64,000 nucleotides of DNA, from NCBI GenBank assembly GCA_028281495.1, contig JANQJU010000064.1:248001-312000 (forward strand), written 5' to 3'. The DNA comes from SAR324 cluster bacterium (lineage in GTDB: Bacteria; SAR324; NAC60-12). How positions within the stretch are numbered: the first letter of the stretch is position 1; every line of letters begins with the position of its first letter. A program made the translations under genes and the position numbers. Below the pieces are notes generated by a model that saw nothing but the letters and a program-made list of their open reading frames with translations, made no database searches and was not told the DNA's origin. Positions 25,398 through 35,149 of this stretch are shown piece after piece.

Positions 25398-26267
25398 TCA
25401 ATGTTTTGCCAGACGCGCCCACCAGTATGTTACTATCCAATATGTGAATCCTTCTCCTCCTATCCAAAAACAGATAACAATGCCACCCAGTTCATGCCAA
25501 GCATAAAACCGAATTGGCTGCCCCATGATTGCCTCTATTTCTCGAAAAAAAGGAAGAATCCAACCGGCTTGGTGCCCCGTATAGACTAGGCCGCACGCCA
25601 TTCCGATGGAAAGTCCCATTACCATGCCTACCTCCATAAGAAATGGCAAGTAAATAGATCTTGCGGGAGCGCCCGCCAACTGTAGCCATTCTAGGCCGTC
25701 TTGCTGTCGTCTCCAGGCTTCTCGAAGCATGAAATATAGGATTAAAAAAACACCCCCTATAACAACTAGAATGAGTAGAATTATCAACCATTCTAACGAC
25801 CAAGAAATAACTGAGATGAAGTTTAATTGAGGAGCTTCGTGAATGATTTCGGAGATACCCTGAAAAGCTGTAAGTTTGCGTACAATTTCGCTGGTTTGGT
25901 GATAATATTCGCGTCGGATTTCGGCTTCTATGGTGATAGGGAGTATGTTTTGATGGATTTTGGATAATTCGGCTTCAGGCAAGATGCTCTGATTCAACTC
26001 GGTGAACGTCGTTTCTGGAGAAATCTCTCGGATTTTCGTCAGGCGGAAATCCTGCTCCAGGGCGATATGGATTGCTTGGTAATCAGTCTCTGTGATTGGT
26101 TGTGTGAGAAACAGAGTAAGTCCATCCCGTTGGTCACCATAAAATTGAAGCCATTGTTGTGCATTCAAATACCAAGCTCCCAGCATCAGTCCGATGACAA
26201 ACGCAACACATAGACTCACTGCACCGAGCCATTGGTTTTTTCGGCCCAGACCGAACAAAGCCTTCAT
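25398..26267 (-). CDS. ftsX: Cell division protein FtsX
   Basis: 289 residues. Four hydrophobic segments: one at about 13-33, then three in the C-terminal half (about 160-182, 208-232, 258-280), with a periplasmic domain of about 130 residues between the first and second, as in FtsX. ELNQSILPEAELSKIHQ and LEWLQLAGAPARSIYLPFL are typical. FtsX pairs with the ATPase FtsE to control septal amidases. No ftsE is adjacent and the upstream side is two tRNAs on the other strand, so ftsE must be elsewhere or FtsX acts alone. The protein is shorter than enteric FtsX. Confidence 0.78.
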   Translation of the reverse strand: MKALFGLGRKNQWLGAVSLCVAFVIGLMLGAWYLNAQQWLQFYGDQRDGLTLFLTQPITETDYQAIHIALEQDFRLTKIREISPETTFTELNQSILPEAELSKIHQNILPITIEAEIRREYYHQTSEIVRKLTAFQGISEIIHEAPQLNFISVISWSLEWLIILLILVVIGGVFLILYFMLREAWRRQQDGLEWLQLAGAPARSIYLPFLMEVGMVMGLSIGMACGLVYTGHQAGWILPFFREIEAIMGQPIRFYAWHELGGIVICFWIGGEGFTYWIVTYWWARLAKH

Positions 26268-26398
26268 ATTTTGTTTTCCTGTGAGGTACGGGGTTTCAAG
26301 GAAACACTTCTATTTTGGAGTGTTTTGAAAATTTGGGCAGGACGAATTTTTATGTTGTAACTGACTTTGAACCTACTTATCTTACTCGTCTTTCACAT

Positions 26399-26475
26399 GG
26401 CGAGTGTAGCTCAGCTGGTAGAGCGCTGGATTGTGATTCCAGTGGTCGAGGGTTCAAGTCCCTTCGCTCGCCCCA
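26399..26475 (+). tRNA. tRNA-His (anticodon GTG)
   Basis: Acceptor GCGAGTG (26400-26406) pairs with CGCTCGC (26465-26471), one G-T. Extra G at 26399 pairs with discriminator C 26472, the histidine tRNA hallmark. Anticodon GTG at 26433-26435 in loop TTGTGAT. T-loop GGTTCAAGTC. CCA is encoded at 26473-26475. Confidence 0.96.
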
Positions 26476-26503
26476 GCCTTTTTACTTCCCCACTTTTTGG
26501 TAT

Positions 26504-26580
26504 GCGCCTGTAGCTCAGCTGGATAGAGCAGTGGATTTCGATTCCACGGGTCGGAGGTTCGAATCCTTCCAGGCGTGCCA
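26504..26580 (+). tRNA. tRNA-Arg (anticodon TCG)
   Basis: Acceptor GCGCCTG (26504-26510) pairs with CAGGCGT (26570-26576), one G-T. Anticodon stem GTGGA/TCCAC with loop TTTCGAT gives anticodon TCG at 26538-26540, reading CGA. T-loop GGTTCGAATC. CCA encoded at 26578-26580. Follows tRNA-His by 28 bp and is likely co-transcribed. Confidence 0.95.
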
Positions 26581-26609
26581 TCGACGCATTAAAATCATTA
26601 AATCGTAAT

Positions 26610-29156
26610 TCAGTATTCAAACCCTACCAGCTCTTCGTAAAGCTGTTTTCCCGCATCTACGAACGGATTCATTTCTGTGAAAACTGCGATTGCCTGATCA
26701 ATCAATAACTCAAGCCTTTGTTCATAAAAGCCGATCGTTTCGATGCGTTCAATCCGTTGCAAAAGCTCAACTGGAGATTTCACATCGGAAAGTTTCTCTG
26801 AGGGAATATTCACAGAGCTTGTGGATTCCTTGAGAGTATTTGTAATTTCCATCAATTTTGCGAAGTACTCTGTGGTCGCAACAGAATGGACCAACGTTTC
26901 CAGCTCTTCAGGTTCGATTTCGCTCAGATCGAGTCCTTCTTCTGAATCCAAGCCTTCTTGAATTTTTTGGACTATTTTTTTGCCCTGAGCATCCATGTAA
27001 TGCCGGTGGAAATCCGCCATGCCCTGCAGAATCTCTTTCACCAATTCTATAGACAAGGCTTGTGTTTTCCAAGCACGCCAATCGATGCTGTATTGGTGTG
27101 CCGTTCGAATCCCACCCACAAGGATTTGGCGAAGTCGATTAAGCTCTGTCAAAGGCAAATTGCCAATTCCCCAATAAAGTAACTTAAGTAGAAAAACAAC
27201 CGAAACCGAGGCTTTAAACAGTTCTGCCAACATGGAGCGGCAAGCTTCAAGACGCTGAAGGTCATCATGTGGAACCGCCTCATGCAGAGAAGTCAAATCT
27301 TGCTCAGCGAATGCAAACGGAGCTTTGCGCAGTAAGTCCTGAAATAGATATAAAACAAATGGAGATAGGGTTTCGTAATGCAGATCTTCTAGACGTGATT
27401 CGTCATACTTCTCATATAGCTCCTGAAGGAGACTGTATTTTTCGGTGCAAACTCGGACCCAAGCCTTTCGTTCTGGAAACGGAATATCGACATTGCGCAA
27501 TTCAAACAGTTCTTCTGAAGTCAGATGCCATTGTGCCGAATCCTTTTTCAAAGATTCAATCAATTCATGAATTTGTGTATCCAATTCGGTTGCCTGTTGG
27601 ATTTCGTCTCGCCATTTGCTCAGCAATGCCTGTGCTTGTTCTGCCGGAACCGGATTGGAAAGGGTAAGTCGTTGTTCCAAAAGATTGAGTTTTTGTGTGA
27701 AGAGGCGTCCGGATTCTGTGGACAATGCATGCTCTTGGACGGCCTTTTGAATCTCTTTCTTGAACGAATGCACGTTGGTAAGTATGGGGCTGCCTTGAGG
27801 AGAGGCAGATTCCGAAGCTTTTGGAGAAGGTTGAGGTTTCGCAGACGACGGGGGATGAGCCTTGGAATTGGCATTCGGCCGAGATGAAGAAGCATCGGAA
27901 GCATTGGATGGGGCTGATTGCTGGGAGGGACGGAGGTCTGTCAAAACTTTGTTTTGTAATTTTTTGAACTTGGGGACGGTCCCATGCCGATAGGCTTGTG
28001 GATGCTGAGAGAATTCGGCCAAATGTTGTAAGATCTCTTCAGCAGTGAATCGTGCTCCCAAGTTGCTCCATTCGGTTTCTCCGCCTAAATAATCACCAAA
28101 CGCTTTGAGGTTTTCCACTTGTTTTATTAGCTGCGTCAGGCGCTTCATAGCTTCTGCTTCCTGGGGCGTTCCATGAACTTGCTGACGTACCAATTCGCCC
28201 AATACTTTCTTGATTTTGTAGATCTCTAAGGTTTCGAGCAGTTTGGCAGCGGGACGGGTGCGGCTGTTTTTCAATACTGTTTCGATTTGCTTGGCATCGA
28301 TCCAATGCCGTTCGTTGAGTTCTTTGAGCAAGTCAATCATATGAAGACGTGCCTCCAATTCTTGCTCCACTTGCTGAGGGGGTTGTTTGCGCAATTGGGC
28401 AAAGAGAGAGGTATCGATGAGTTGGCAATCGTGCATGGCATCCAACTGACTGAGAAGGAATCCTTGTTTGAGTGTTTTATCAAACTGATCCCCATCGGTG
28501 GTGATTGTTTGGACATAACTCAGATAGCTCAGCCTTCCTTTACGAACCAAGTCAACCAACTCCAACCCGATCTTGCCTCGACGACTCAGGCCGTAAACCA
28601 CAGGAACGATTTGGTCTTGGATGGGTTCTACGGGCTGACTGGCTTTTTGTACTGTGACCCCTTGTTGCAACAACTTCACAAAGCTTTGCAGCGATTGGCA
28701 ATAAACGGCATCAAAGTGCGAAATTTTTTGTGCCTGTAGCACATATTGTTGCCATTCATTGAGATTGATCCCTTTAAAATCGAATGGGGCGCTTCCTGGA
28801 GTCGGTTTTTGTAGAAGGCGGTTGCATAGAGGCAATTGACTTAAGGCGTAAAGCTTTTCTTCTAAGCTTAAAATCTTCAGCAAATCGTCGCCCAATCCAA
28901 ACTTATGGTCTCTGGCTCTTTGAAGTTGTAGGTCGTGGAGGGGCACTTGGCTCAACAGAGATTGAGCAACCTGGATAGGATCGGGGCGTTCAACCGGGTG
29001 GTCGGTCAGTTGGTTGAGGTAATAAGCACGAAGCAAATCATGGGTGATTGATTCAGTGAAGGAGCGGATCGCTTCCTCGATTTGAGTTGTCTGGGTTAAG
29101 GACCAATTTTTATGCTCGCAGTATTGCCGAAATAATTGATACAGGGTTTCGTTCAT
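26610..29156 (-). CDS. Unrecognised large helical protein (848 residues)
   Basis: No recognised domain. No signal peptide or convincing membrane helix. Residues 1-405 are predicted mostly helical (for example EARLHMIDLLKELNERHW); residues about 410-457 are a low-complexity Ser/Pro/Ala/Lys linker; residues 458-848 are again helical with many Leu/Glu/Gln. It lies 9 bp after the stop of the TPR gene, so the two form an operon. The two-module design joined by a flexible linker, with an adjacent TPR protein, suggests a scaffold or an adaptor, but that is inference. Convergent with the tRNA pair. Confidence 0.6.
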   Translation of the reverse strand: MNETLYQLFRQYCEHKNWSLTQTTQIEEAIRSFTESITHDLLRAYYLNQLTDHPVERPDPIQVAQSLLSQVPLHDLQLQRARDHKFGLGDDLLKILSLEEKLYALSQLPLCNRLLQKPTPGSAPFDFKGINLNEWQQYVLQAQKISHFDAVYCQSLQSFVKLLQQGVTVQKASQPVEPIQDQIVPVVYGLSRRGKIGLELVDLVRKGRLSYLSYVQTITTDGDQFDKTLKQGFLLSQLDAMHDCQLIDTSLFAQLRKQPPQQVEQELEARLHMIDLLKELNERHWIDAKQIETVLKNSRTRPAAKLLETLEIYKIKKVLGELVRQQVHGTPQEAEAMKRLTQLIKQVENLKAFGDYLGGETEWSNLGARFTAEEILQHLAEFSQHPQAYRHGTVPKFKKLQNKVLTDLRPSQQSAPSNASDASSSRPNANSKAHPPSSAKPQPSPKASESASPQGSPILTNVHSFKKEIQKAVQEHALSTESGRLFTQKLNLLEQRLTLSNPVPAEQAQALLSKWRDEIQQATELDTQIHELIESLKKDSAQWHLTSEELFELRNVDIPFPERKAWVRVCTEKYSLLQELYEKYDESRLEDLHYETLSPFVLYLFQDLLRKAPFAFAEQDLTSLHEAVPHDDLQRLEACRSMLAELFKASVSVVFLLKLLYWGIGNLPLTELNRLRQILVGGIRTAHQYSIDWRAWKTQALSIELVKEILQGMADFHRHYMDAQGKKIVQKIQEGLDSEEGLDLSEIEPEELETLVHSVATTEYFAKLMEITNTLKESTSSVNIPSEKLSDVKSPVELLQRIERIETIGFYEQRLELLIDQAIAVFTEMNPFVDAGKQLYEELVGFEY

Positions 29157-29165
29157 GAAAGGCTC

Positions 29166-31064
29166 CTAAGCGTCTGCATCTTCGAGGGCCACACGTTGCT
29201 GACGTTCCATTTCTTGCTTATATTTGGCCTCTTGCTGCTCTCGCTCCACACTCTTGTTGTAACGCATTGTGAGATCACTAATCATATCGAGTTGGCGGGT
29301 GCGTTTGTACAAGCCCAACAATTTAACAAAAACCTCTTTATCTGGTTTCAAACGCAAGGCTTCTTCATAAGAACGGATTGCTTTGTGATAGTTATGATGT
29401 TTCACATAGTTTTTGCCTTCATTGATTTTAGATTGACGGTGTTTTTCTTGTTCTTGCAACCGCATATCTTCTCGGAGGCGATACAACTCTTTTTGATAAT
29501 ATTGAACCTTTGGCTCGTTTCGCAACGCTTTGTAGCCGTCCATCAATTTTTCGATAACGGAAATGGTTCGCTCGATACTCAAACTCAGCTCTAAGAATTC
29601 AACCACTCGGGCAAATTTGTTTTCTTGAGTCAATGATTCTGCCTGTTGCAAAAACAGTTGATTGAGTTGTTGAAAAATCTCATCAGTTTCCTGAGAATCG
29701 GGAGCAATTTCTTTTATCCGCAGAAATGCTTCCAACGCTTCTTTATATTTTTCCATTTTCAACCGGATGTCTCCGACGCGACGTAGCAAATCGATCGTTT
29801 CTCGTTCGCTGAGCAATACCTCATAGATCTTTAAAGCCGCTCCGAAGGTTTCCTCTTCATAATAGCGATCGGCAAGAGCACGATATTCCCGGAGATCGTA
29901 GTAGCCGTCCGATTTTTCAAGCAGTTCTCGTGAAATGATAAAATATTTGCGAGAGAGCAAGAACTCCTTTTGTTGCTGGTAGAGATAGCCCAAGTTTACG
30001 TTGGCGTAGCGATTATAAGGATGGTCCCCCAATAGAGTGATCAACTTGTCAATGGCTTGGTTTTCTCCTTTCCACATGGCGTAGGCCAAAGCGAGAAAAC
30101 ACTGAATGTTGTCATCATCAGGCCAGGCAAAAGACAGTCGAGTGAATAAACGCCATGCCACATCGGGCTGTTTATGACGCAAACAATAGGCTCCTAAAGC
30201 TCGAATCAAAATGAGGGTTTCTTCTGCATCTAAGTCCATATTGCGACGCATATGCTTAAATATCTCCATGGGTTCGAGTTCAATCTCTTTAGGGGCCTCT
30301 TGTTTTTTTGCAGGGGACTCCACCTCCTCCACCTCATTTGCTAGGTTCTTTTGCCAATTTGGATCTGCTGTTGCTTCAGTAGCCTCTTTTTTCGACGACG
30401 GGGATTGCTTCGATTGGGAGGAAGCTTTGTCTGGCTCCGACGGCTGGTCTTCGGGAGGGGAGTCTGCAGTTTGGTCCGTATTGGTTTTTTCGGAATCGGC
30501 CTCATTGTCGGTCGTTTCTCCTTTTTCCGAGGAAACCTTGGGGGCTTCTTCTTCCGGTTCGGAATTTGCTGGCATGAAAGATCGTTGAATTTCCATCAAC
30601 TTTTTTTCCTGTTCCGAATCTTCTAACACTTTAAACGATGTCATTCGCTCGAATTCGGAAATGGCCGAAACCACCGATTGATCAAACAAGTTGCTATGGG
30701 CAAGGGTCGCAGCCAGGTTATAGGCAGGCAGTTCCGCTTTTACGTCGGCATTCAAGGCGTGTTCATAGAGCTTGGTGGCTTGCGGAAAGTTCCCCATACG
30801 GCGATAAGCATTCCCCAAGATATTGGCCAACTCAATATTGTCGGGAACCTGCGAAAGTAAATTCGATCCTACGGCAATCAACCCTCCATAATCGCCGCTC
30901 GCCATGCATCGTTCGTAGATCCCTTTGACGGCTTTACTGGCTTGCTTCCTATTGATTTTCATTGCCTTACTGAACTCGATCATCGCACGATCATAGAGCT
31001 TCCCGTCCATGAGGCGTTCCGCTTCGCCCAGATGTTTTTCAATGAGTTGTTCGTTCTTATCCAT
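29166..31064 (-). CDS. Tetratricopeptide repeat protein with acidic linker
   Basis: 632 residues. TPR-like helices at about 5-150 (GKLYDRAMIEFSKAMKINR, NILGNAYRRMGNFPQATKLY) and about 270-630 (GDIRLKMEKYKEALEAFLRI, HNYHKAIRSYEEALRLKP), separated by an acidic low-complexity linker at about 165-265 rich in Ser, Glu, Asp and Lys. No signal peptide. TPRs bind peptide partners; the natural candidate is the 848-residue protein encoded immediately downstream in the same operon, which also carries a Ser-rich linker. Confidence 0.75.
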   Translation of the reverse strand: MDKNEQLIEKHLGEAERLMDGKLYDRAMIEFSKAMKINRKQASKAVKGIYERCMASGDYGGLIAVGSNLLSQVPDNIELANILGNAYRRMGNFPQATKLYEHALNADVKAELPAYNLAATLAHSNLFDQSVVSAISEFERMTSFKVLEDSEQEKKLMEIQRSFMPANSEPEEEAPKVSSEKGETTDNEADSEKTNTDQTADSPPEDQPSEPDKASSQSKQSPSSKKEATEATADPNWQKNLANEVEEVESPAKKQEAPKEIELEPMEIFKHMRRNMDLDAEETLILIRALGAYCLRHKQPDVAWRLFTRLSFAWPDDDNIQCFLALAYAMWKGENQAIDKLITLLGDHPYNRYANVNLGYLYQQQKEFLLSRKYFIISRELLEKSDGYYDLREYRALADRYYEEETFGAALKIYEVLLSERETIDLLRRVGDIRLKMEKYKEALEAFLRIKEIAPDSQETDEIFQQLNQLFLQQAESLTQENKFARVVEFLELSLSIERTISVIEKLMDGYKALRNEPKVQYYQKELYRLREDMRLQEQEKHRQSKINEGKNYVKHHNYHKAIRSYEEALRLKPDKEVFVKLLGLYKRTRQLDMISDLTMRYNKSVEREQQEAKYKQEMERQQRVALEDADA

Positions 31065-31292
31065 AGGTCGTTTAAATCCCCTTTCTTAAGCTTCTATAGC
31101 ACTCTGGAAATGCCCCTCGCAACTATTGCTTTATGCACTCTGTAACTTAAAAATTAGGAGCTAGATGAAAGTATGACTGCCAGCTGCCAGATGTGCTTTG
31201 AGAAGCCTCATCTTTATTTTGCTTTTACTAGCGATCACTTTTATGTTCGGGCTTCCCACCGAATTTCATTAATACTTTGAAAAGGATATCTC

Positions 31293-32837
31293 ATGAATCT
31301 CAGTAAAACCGACAAGGCTGTCGCGGTATTGTCGCTCTTATTTTTCATTGGTTTGGTCGTCTTCGGAAGGCTGTATCACCCGATACATCTAGAAATCACT
31401 TCCGAGTTTGACCGCTATTTGGAACGAGCCGATTCACTGCTTCAAGGGGAACTAGAAATGGAAGGATTCCATCCCTTGTTTTATTCCATTTTGGGAGCTG
31501 TCGTTGGAGTTTTGGTGGGGGATACCTATCTCGGATCTCAGTTGGTCTCTGAAATGGCGTCTGTGGCCTTGGTTGTGGGAACTTATGTTTTGGGCCGTTT
31601 GGTATTCACCCCAAAAATTGGATTCTTGGCATTCCTCTCCATGATTTTAAATTTCGTTTTGATTAAAAAAAGTGTTCAGGTCGATGCTGACGTGACGTTT
31701 TCGGCTTTTATATTATGGGGGTTGATTCTGGCTGTGCAGTTACAAGCGAAATCAAGCTATAAAATGGTCTCTTTGTTGGCCTTGATTGCCTCGCTTGCTT
31801 ATTTTGTTCGTTATCAAGGAAACCCCTTGTTCATCGCTTCGTTGCTCAGCATCGCTATTTTGTACCAGCATTCGTGGCAACAAAAATTACGGTATGGCTT
31901 GCTCTTTTTAGGGTTGGCTATTCTGTTTTCAATCCCCAATTTTTTGATTGTGAACCATATTTTTGGAGATCCCTTTTTCAACCCGAATTGGACCAATTTG
32001 GTTTACAAGCTCTATGCGCAGCGAGACTATTCCAAAATTGAAGCCGTGATTGAAGGGTTGAGGTTCGACGGGAGTTTGTCGGTGGTAATGTATTCTCCAC
32101 CCCACATGGTCCATTTGGGGATGCGGGAGTTGATGGCATTTCTTCAGACGGGGTTAGCCAGTATGATCGCCTTGAGTATCCTGCAACCGATATTTGCCGG
32201 TAGTTTTATTATGGGAGTGTTTAGGAATCTATTTCAGTTGAATCGTGCAAAGCTTATCTTGTTGTTTTTCTTCCTGGTTTATTCTGTGATGGTGTCCTTT
32301 ACGTTTTATCCAGTGGATCGGGTGATGTTGCCCGTGTTTGCTTTGTGTTTCTTATTTATTTGGGAATTTCTTTTAAAATCAGTACTCAATTTTTCGGTGC
32401 CTTGGAAACATTACCGGATTACAGGTTTGGCGGTTTTTTTGATTATCATGGGGCCTTTACAAGTCGAAGCCTTGTACGTCGCTTTGAACGGATACATTCG
32501 CCTTCAACCCTTGGCAGAGCTCGAAGCCGTCCGACAATTGGAGACGGAACACGGGGATGGGATCACGGTTGTGGGAACCGCCCGCTATCTAGATCGGCAT
32601 GTTTCTCATACCTATATTATCCGTCGAATCGATCAACAGGAAGGGCAATCACTCGAGGCTTACTATCAACACTTAAATGAGGATCTGAAAGAGGTACAAG
32701 CCGACTTTCTGGTCGTGGGAAGAGCAACCATGCGAATGGCTCCTAGAAATCTTTTAGAAGGAAGCAATACGCCGCCATTCCTGAGTTTAGTACGGAATTC
32801 GGCAGATGTTGCGGTCTATCGTGTCATTCACGAATGA
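31293..32837 (+). CDS. GT-C fold membrane glycosyltransferase (ArnT/PMT-like)
   Basis: 514 residues with about ten hydrophobic segments. The first loop after helix 1 reads EITSEFDRYLERADSLLQGE, in the place where GT-C enzymes carry the D/E catalytic loop; then GSQLVSEMASVALVVGTYVL and YFVRYQGNPLF follow the PMT/ArnT layout. A C-terminal soluble segment of about 110 residues (GITVVGTARYLDRHV) follows. GT-C enzymes use polyprenyl-phosphate sugars on the outer face of the inner membrane. Acceptor unknown. Ribosome site AAAGGAT. Alone. Confidence 0.75.
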   Translation: MNLSKTDKAVAVLSLLFFIGLVVFGRLYHPIHLEITSEFDRYLERADSLLQGELEMEGFHPLFYSILGAVVGVLVGDTYLGSQLVSEMASVALVVGTYVLGRLVFTPKIGFLAFLSMILNFVLIKKSVQVDADVTFSAFILWGLILAVQLQAKSSYKMVSLLALIASLAYFVRYQGNPLFIASLLSIAILYQHSWQQKLRYGLLFLGLAILFSIPNFLIVNHIFGDPFFNPNWTNLVYKLYAQRDYSKIEAVIEGLRFDGSLSVVMYSPPHMVHLGMRELMAFLQTGLASMIALSILQPIFAGSFIMGVFRNLFQLNRAKLILLFFFLVYSVMVSFTFYPVDRVMLPVFALCFLFIWEFLLKSVLNFSVPWKHYRITGLAVFLIIMGPLQVEALYVALNGYIRLQPLAELEAVRQLETEHGDGITVVGTARYLDRHVSHTYIIRRIDQQEGQSLEAYYQHLNEDLKEVQADFLVVGRATMRMAPRNLLEGSNTPPFLSLVRNSADVAVYRVIHE

Positions 32838-33144
32838 GCGCAAATTGAAGCGATTTCGCATTTTTCTCACATTGATTGCTATTTTTCGCATTTTTCTCAT
32901 TGTAACTTGTCGCCATCGTGACCACGTTGGCAGATTTATCAAGCACGACTTTTGAATGCGATGTGGAAAGGGAAAGGAATCGTGTTTTGGAAGAATCGAT
33001 GTGAAGGAATATCAGATAATCTGTTGAAAATATTGATTAAGAATTCATGAAATAAGGATGGCACATTTATCGCAGAGTGAGAGTAGCTCATTTACCCCCC
33101 TCCTCCTCTGGGAGCAGATGCCTCTCTGCTCCCAATTCTCTTTT
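32838..33144. other. Intergenic region with direct repeat and terminator
   Basis: 307 bp between the convergent glycosyltransferase and HAD genes. It holds a 16-bp direct repeat and a terminator hairpin, listed separately. No gene. Confidence 0.6.
32854..32899. repeat. 16-bp direct repeat, 30-bp period
   Basis: TTTCGCATTTTTCTCA at 32854-32869 and again at 32884-32899, starting 17 bp after the stop at 32837. Confidence 0.9.
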
Positions 33145-33145
33145 T
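33110..33145 (+). terminator. Rho-independent terminator
   Basis: GGGAGCAGA-TGCCTC-TCTGCTCCC, a perfect 9-bp stem, followed by AATTCTCTTTTTC on the plus strand. It would end transcripts coming from the glycosyltransferase gene, about 270 bp downstream of its stop. Confidence 0.7.
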
Positions 33146-33753
33146 CAAATCACACGATATTCTTGTAAGGCCTGCTCAAGCTGTATGGCATTGTGAAAGT
33201 GAATGGCTTGAATTCCGAGTTGCCGCGCCGCTTCCACATTAGCAAGCGAGTCGTCGATGAACAACGTGTGTTGCGGTTCCAAGCGATAACGCTCAAGCAT
33301 CACTTGATAGATGGCTAAATCGGGTTTTTTCAGCTTTTCTTCGCCAGAGACAACGATCCCATCAAACCAATTCAAAAAATCAAAGCGCCCACGAGCTATA
33401 GGAAATTTTTCATGCGACCAGTTGGTTAAGGCGTAAACCGGTAGCGTAGTTTTCTTGACGCGACGCAGCAAATCTACCGAACCATGATTGGCATCACCAA
33501 GCATTTCTTCCCAACGAGTGTGGTAGGCTTCTATCAAGGCATGAAATTCGGGATGTTGCTTCTGAAGGAGTGCCACGGCATCGCGAAACGGACGACCCGC
33601 ATCTTGCTGTGCGTTCCATTCTGGGGTGCAAATGGTATCTAAGAACTGTTCCATTTCCTCAGAACTATCGAATAACTGTCCATACAAGTAGCGAGGATTC
33701 CAGTCGATCAATACTTCTCCTAAATCAAATACGACGGCATGGATGGGATTCAC
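33145..33753 (-). CDS. HAD-family phosphatase, YihX-like
   Basis: 202 residues from a GTG start with a good AGGAGA site. Motif I is VVFDLGEVLIDWN with nucleophile Asp10; the second position after it is Gly rather than Asp, as in the YihX/GPP-like subgroup that hydrolyses sugar phosphates. Motif II is in YALTNWS, motif III has the Lys of KLKKPD, and motif IV is TLFIDDSLANVEAA. It is downstream of the PhyH-SDR-sugar binding protein genes on the same strand, which fits a sugar phosphate substrate. The true substrate is not known. Confidence 0.85.
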   Translation of the reverse strand: MNPIHAVVFDLGEVLIDWNPRYLYGQLFDSSEEMEQFLDTICTPEWNAQQDAGRPFRDAVALLQKQHPEFHALIEAYHTRWEEMLGDANHGSVDLLRRVKKTTLPVYALTNWSHEKFPIARGRFDFLNWFDGIVVSGEEKLKKPDLAIYQVMLERYRLEPQHTLFIDDSLANVEAARQLGIQAIHFHNAIQLEQALQEYRVI

Positions 33754-33808
33754 GGTGTCTCCTGTGTTAAAGGTCTGTGTAGTCCTGAGTGACTTTGTTT
33801 GAGGTCAC

Positions 33809-35071
33809 TTAGATCTCTTGGTTATCTTTGATAACTTTAGCCAAAGTCTCAGCTGCTTTTTCCGGAGTCATGTCCGAATTGAAGAAATTGGTAACTACAT
33901 CATAATAGGCACCTTGTACAGCGGGGGATGCAGCCATACCATGTGCCATGGTGGGTACCATCGTGCCGGTTTGGATGCTTGATCGGAATTCATCAATCGA
34001 ATCATTGGCACAAGAATCAAAATTTTCCCGAGGTAAGTCCAGTCGTACAGGAATCGAACCTTTGTGTACATTAAACCCAATCTGGAATTCAGGCTCCATG
34101 ATGTAGCGAGCAAATTCCTCTTGAGCTTTTAGGTTGCCTTCGGCAATGCCATCGAACAAAACAAAGCTATCAACATTGGCAATGAAGAGACCTTTGCTTC
34201 CTGGATAAGGCATGCAAACGAAATCTTCTGCTGGCTTTTTACCCGCTGCGGTGAACTCCCCTTTGGCCCAATCTCCCATGAATTGCATGGCAGCTTCGCC
34301 TTTGATGACCATTGCTGTGGCTAAGTTCCAATCGCGACCGGGGGCATTGTCATCTGTATACTTTTTGATCAAATTCAAGACTTCAAAAGCCTTCACCATC
34401 GTTGGGCTATTGAGTGCTTGTTGATCCAATTCGATAAATGCTTTTCGATAGAAATAGGATCCACCCACGCTGAGTACCACCCCTTCAAAAGTCGTGGCGT
34501 CTTGCCAAGCTTGTCCACCATAAGCCACAGGAATGAAACCTGCCTTCTGAATTTTTTCAGCAGCTTCCTCAAATTCACCCCAAGTGGTTGGGATTGTGGC
34601 ACCAGCTTTCTTAAACACTTCGGGGTTCACATACATCCAGTTGGTTCGGTGGACATTGACTGGAGCTGCGACATACTTGCCTTCATACTTCAAACCCGTC
34701 GCGATTTCTTCAGGAATCAAGTTGTCCCACGCTGCTTTGGAGGCAATCTTTTCGAGATCTGCCAGAGCACCACTTTCGGCCCATTCTTGAATCGCTAATC
34801 CTTTGATTTGAGCAGCAGCCGGTGGATTGCCGGAAATGACTCGTGAACGTAATACAGTGGTCGCATTCCCACCGCCACCTCCGGCAACAGCAAAGTCTTT
34901 CCAAGTGTGTCCGTTTTCTTCCATGTGATCTTTTAAAACGGAAATCGATTTCGCCTCTCCCGCAGAGGTCCACCAATGAAGCACTTCCACTTCGCCAGCA
35001 GAAGCAGGGGATGCCACCAATCCAGTAGCACAAGCCAAAATTCCCATAAATTTTGTCAATCTGTTTTTCAT
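33809..35071 (-). CDS. Sugar ABC transporter periplasmic binding protein
   Basis: Start at ATG 35071, with GAGGAGG upstream; an earlier in-frame start lacks a site. 420 residues. Signal peptide MKNRLTKFMGILACATGLVASPASA. Mature protein reads EVEVLHWWTSAGEAKSI, the start typical of glucose/mannose or oligosaccharide binding proteins of the family 1 class. No permease or ATPase for it is in the window: upstream is an SDR and downstream a HAD phosphatase, so it is an orphan binding protein or its permeases are elsewhere. Confidence 0.85.
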   Translation of the reverse strand: MKNRLTKFMGILACATGLVASPASAGEVEVLHWWTSAGEAKSISVLKDHMEENGHTWKDFAVAGGGGGNATTVLRSRVISGNPPAAAQIKGLAIQEWAESGALADLEKIASKAAWDNLIPEEIATGLKYEGKYVAAPVNVHRTNWMYVNPEVFKKAGATIPTTWGEFEEAAEKIQKAGFIPVAYGGQAWQDATTFEGVVLSVGGSYFYRKAFIELDQQALNSPTMVKAFEVLNLIKKYTDDNAPGRDWNLATAMVIKGEAAMQFMGDWAKGEFTAAGKKPAEDFVCMPYPGSKGLFIANVDSFVLFDGIAEGNLKAQEEFARYIMEPEFQIGFNVHKGSIPVRLDLPRENFDSCANDSIDEFRSSIQTGTMVPTMAHGMAASPAVQGAYYDVVTNFFNSDMTPEKAAETLAKVIKDNQEI

Positions 35072-35149
35072 GTTCCTCCTCTTGGTAGTTAGATATAGGT
35101 GATAAGTTTGTTCATGAAAGGTTGTGGTACCATTAGGCAATACCGAGAG

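Noticed and set aside
30211..30626. Plus-strand frames opposite the TPR gene linker
   Set aside because: Antisense of a low-complexity Glu/Ser linker; no start signal.
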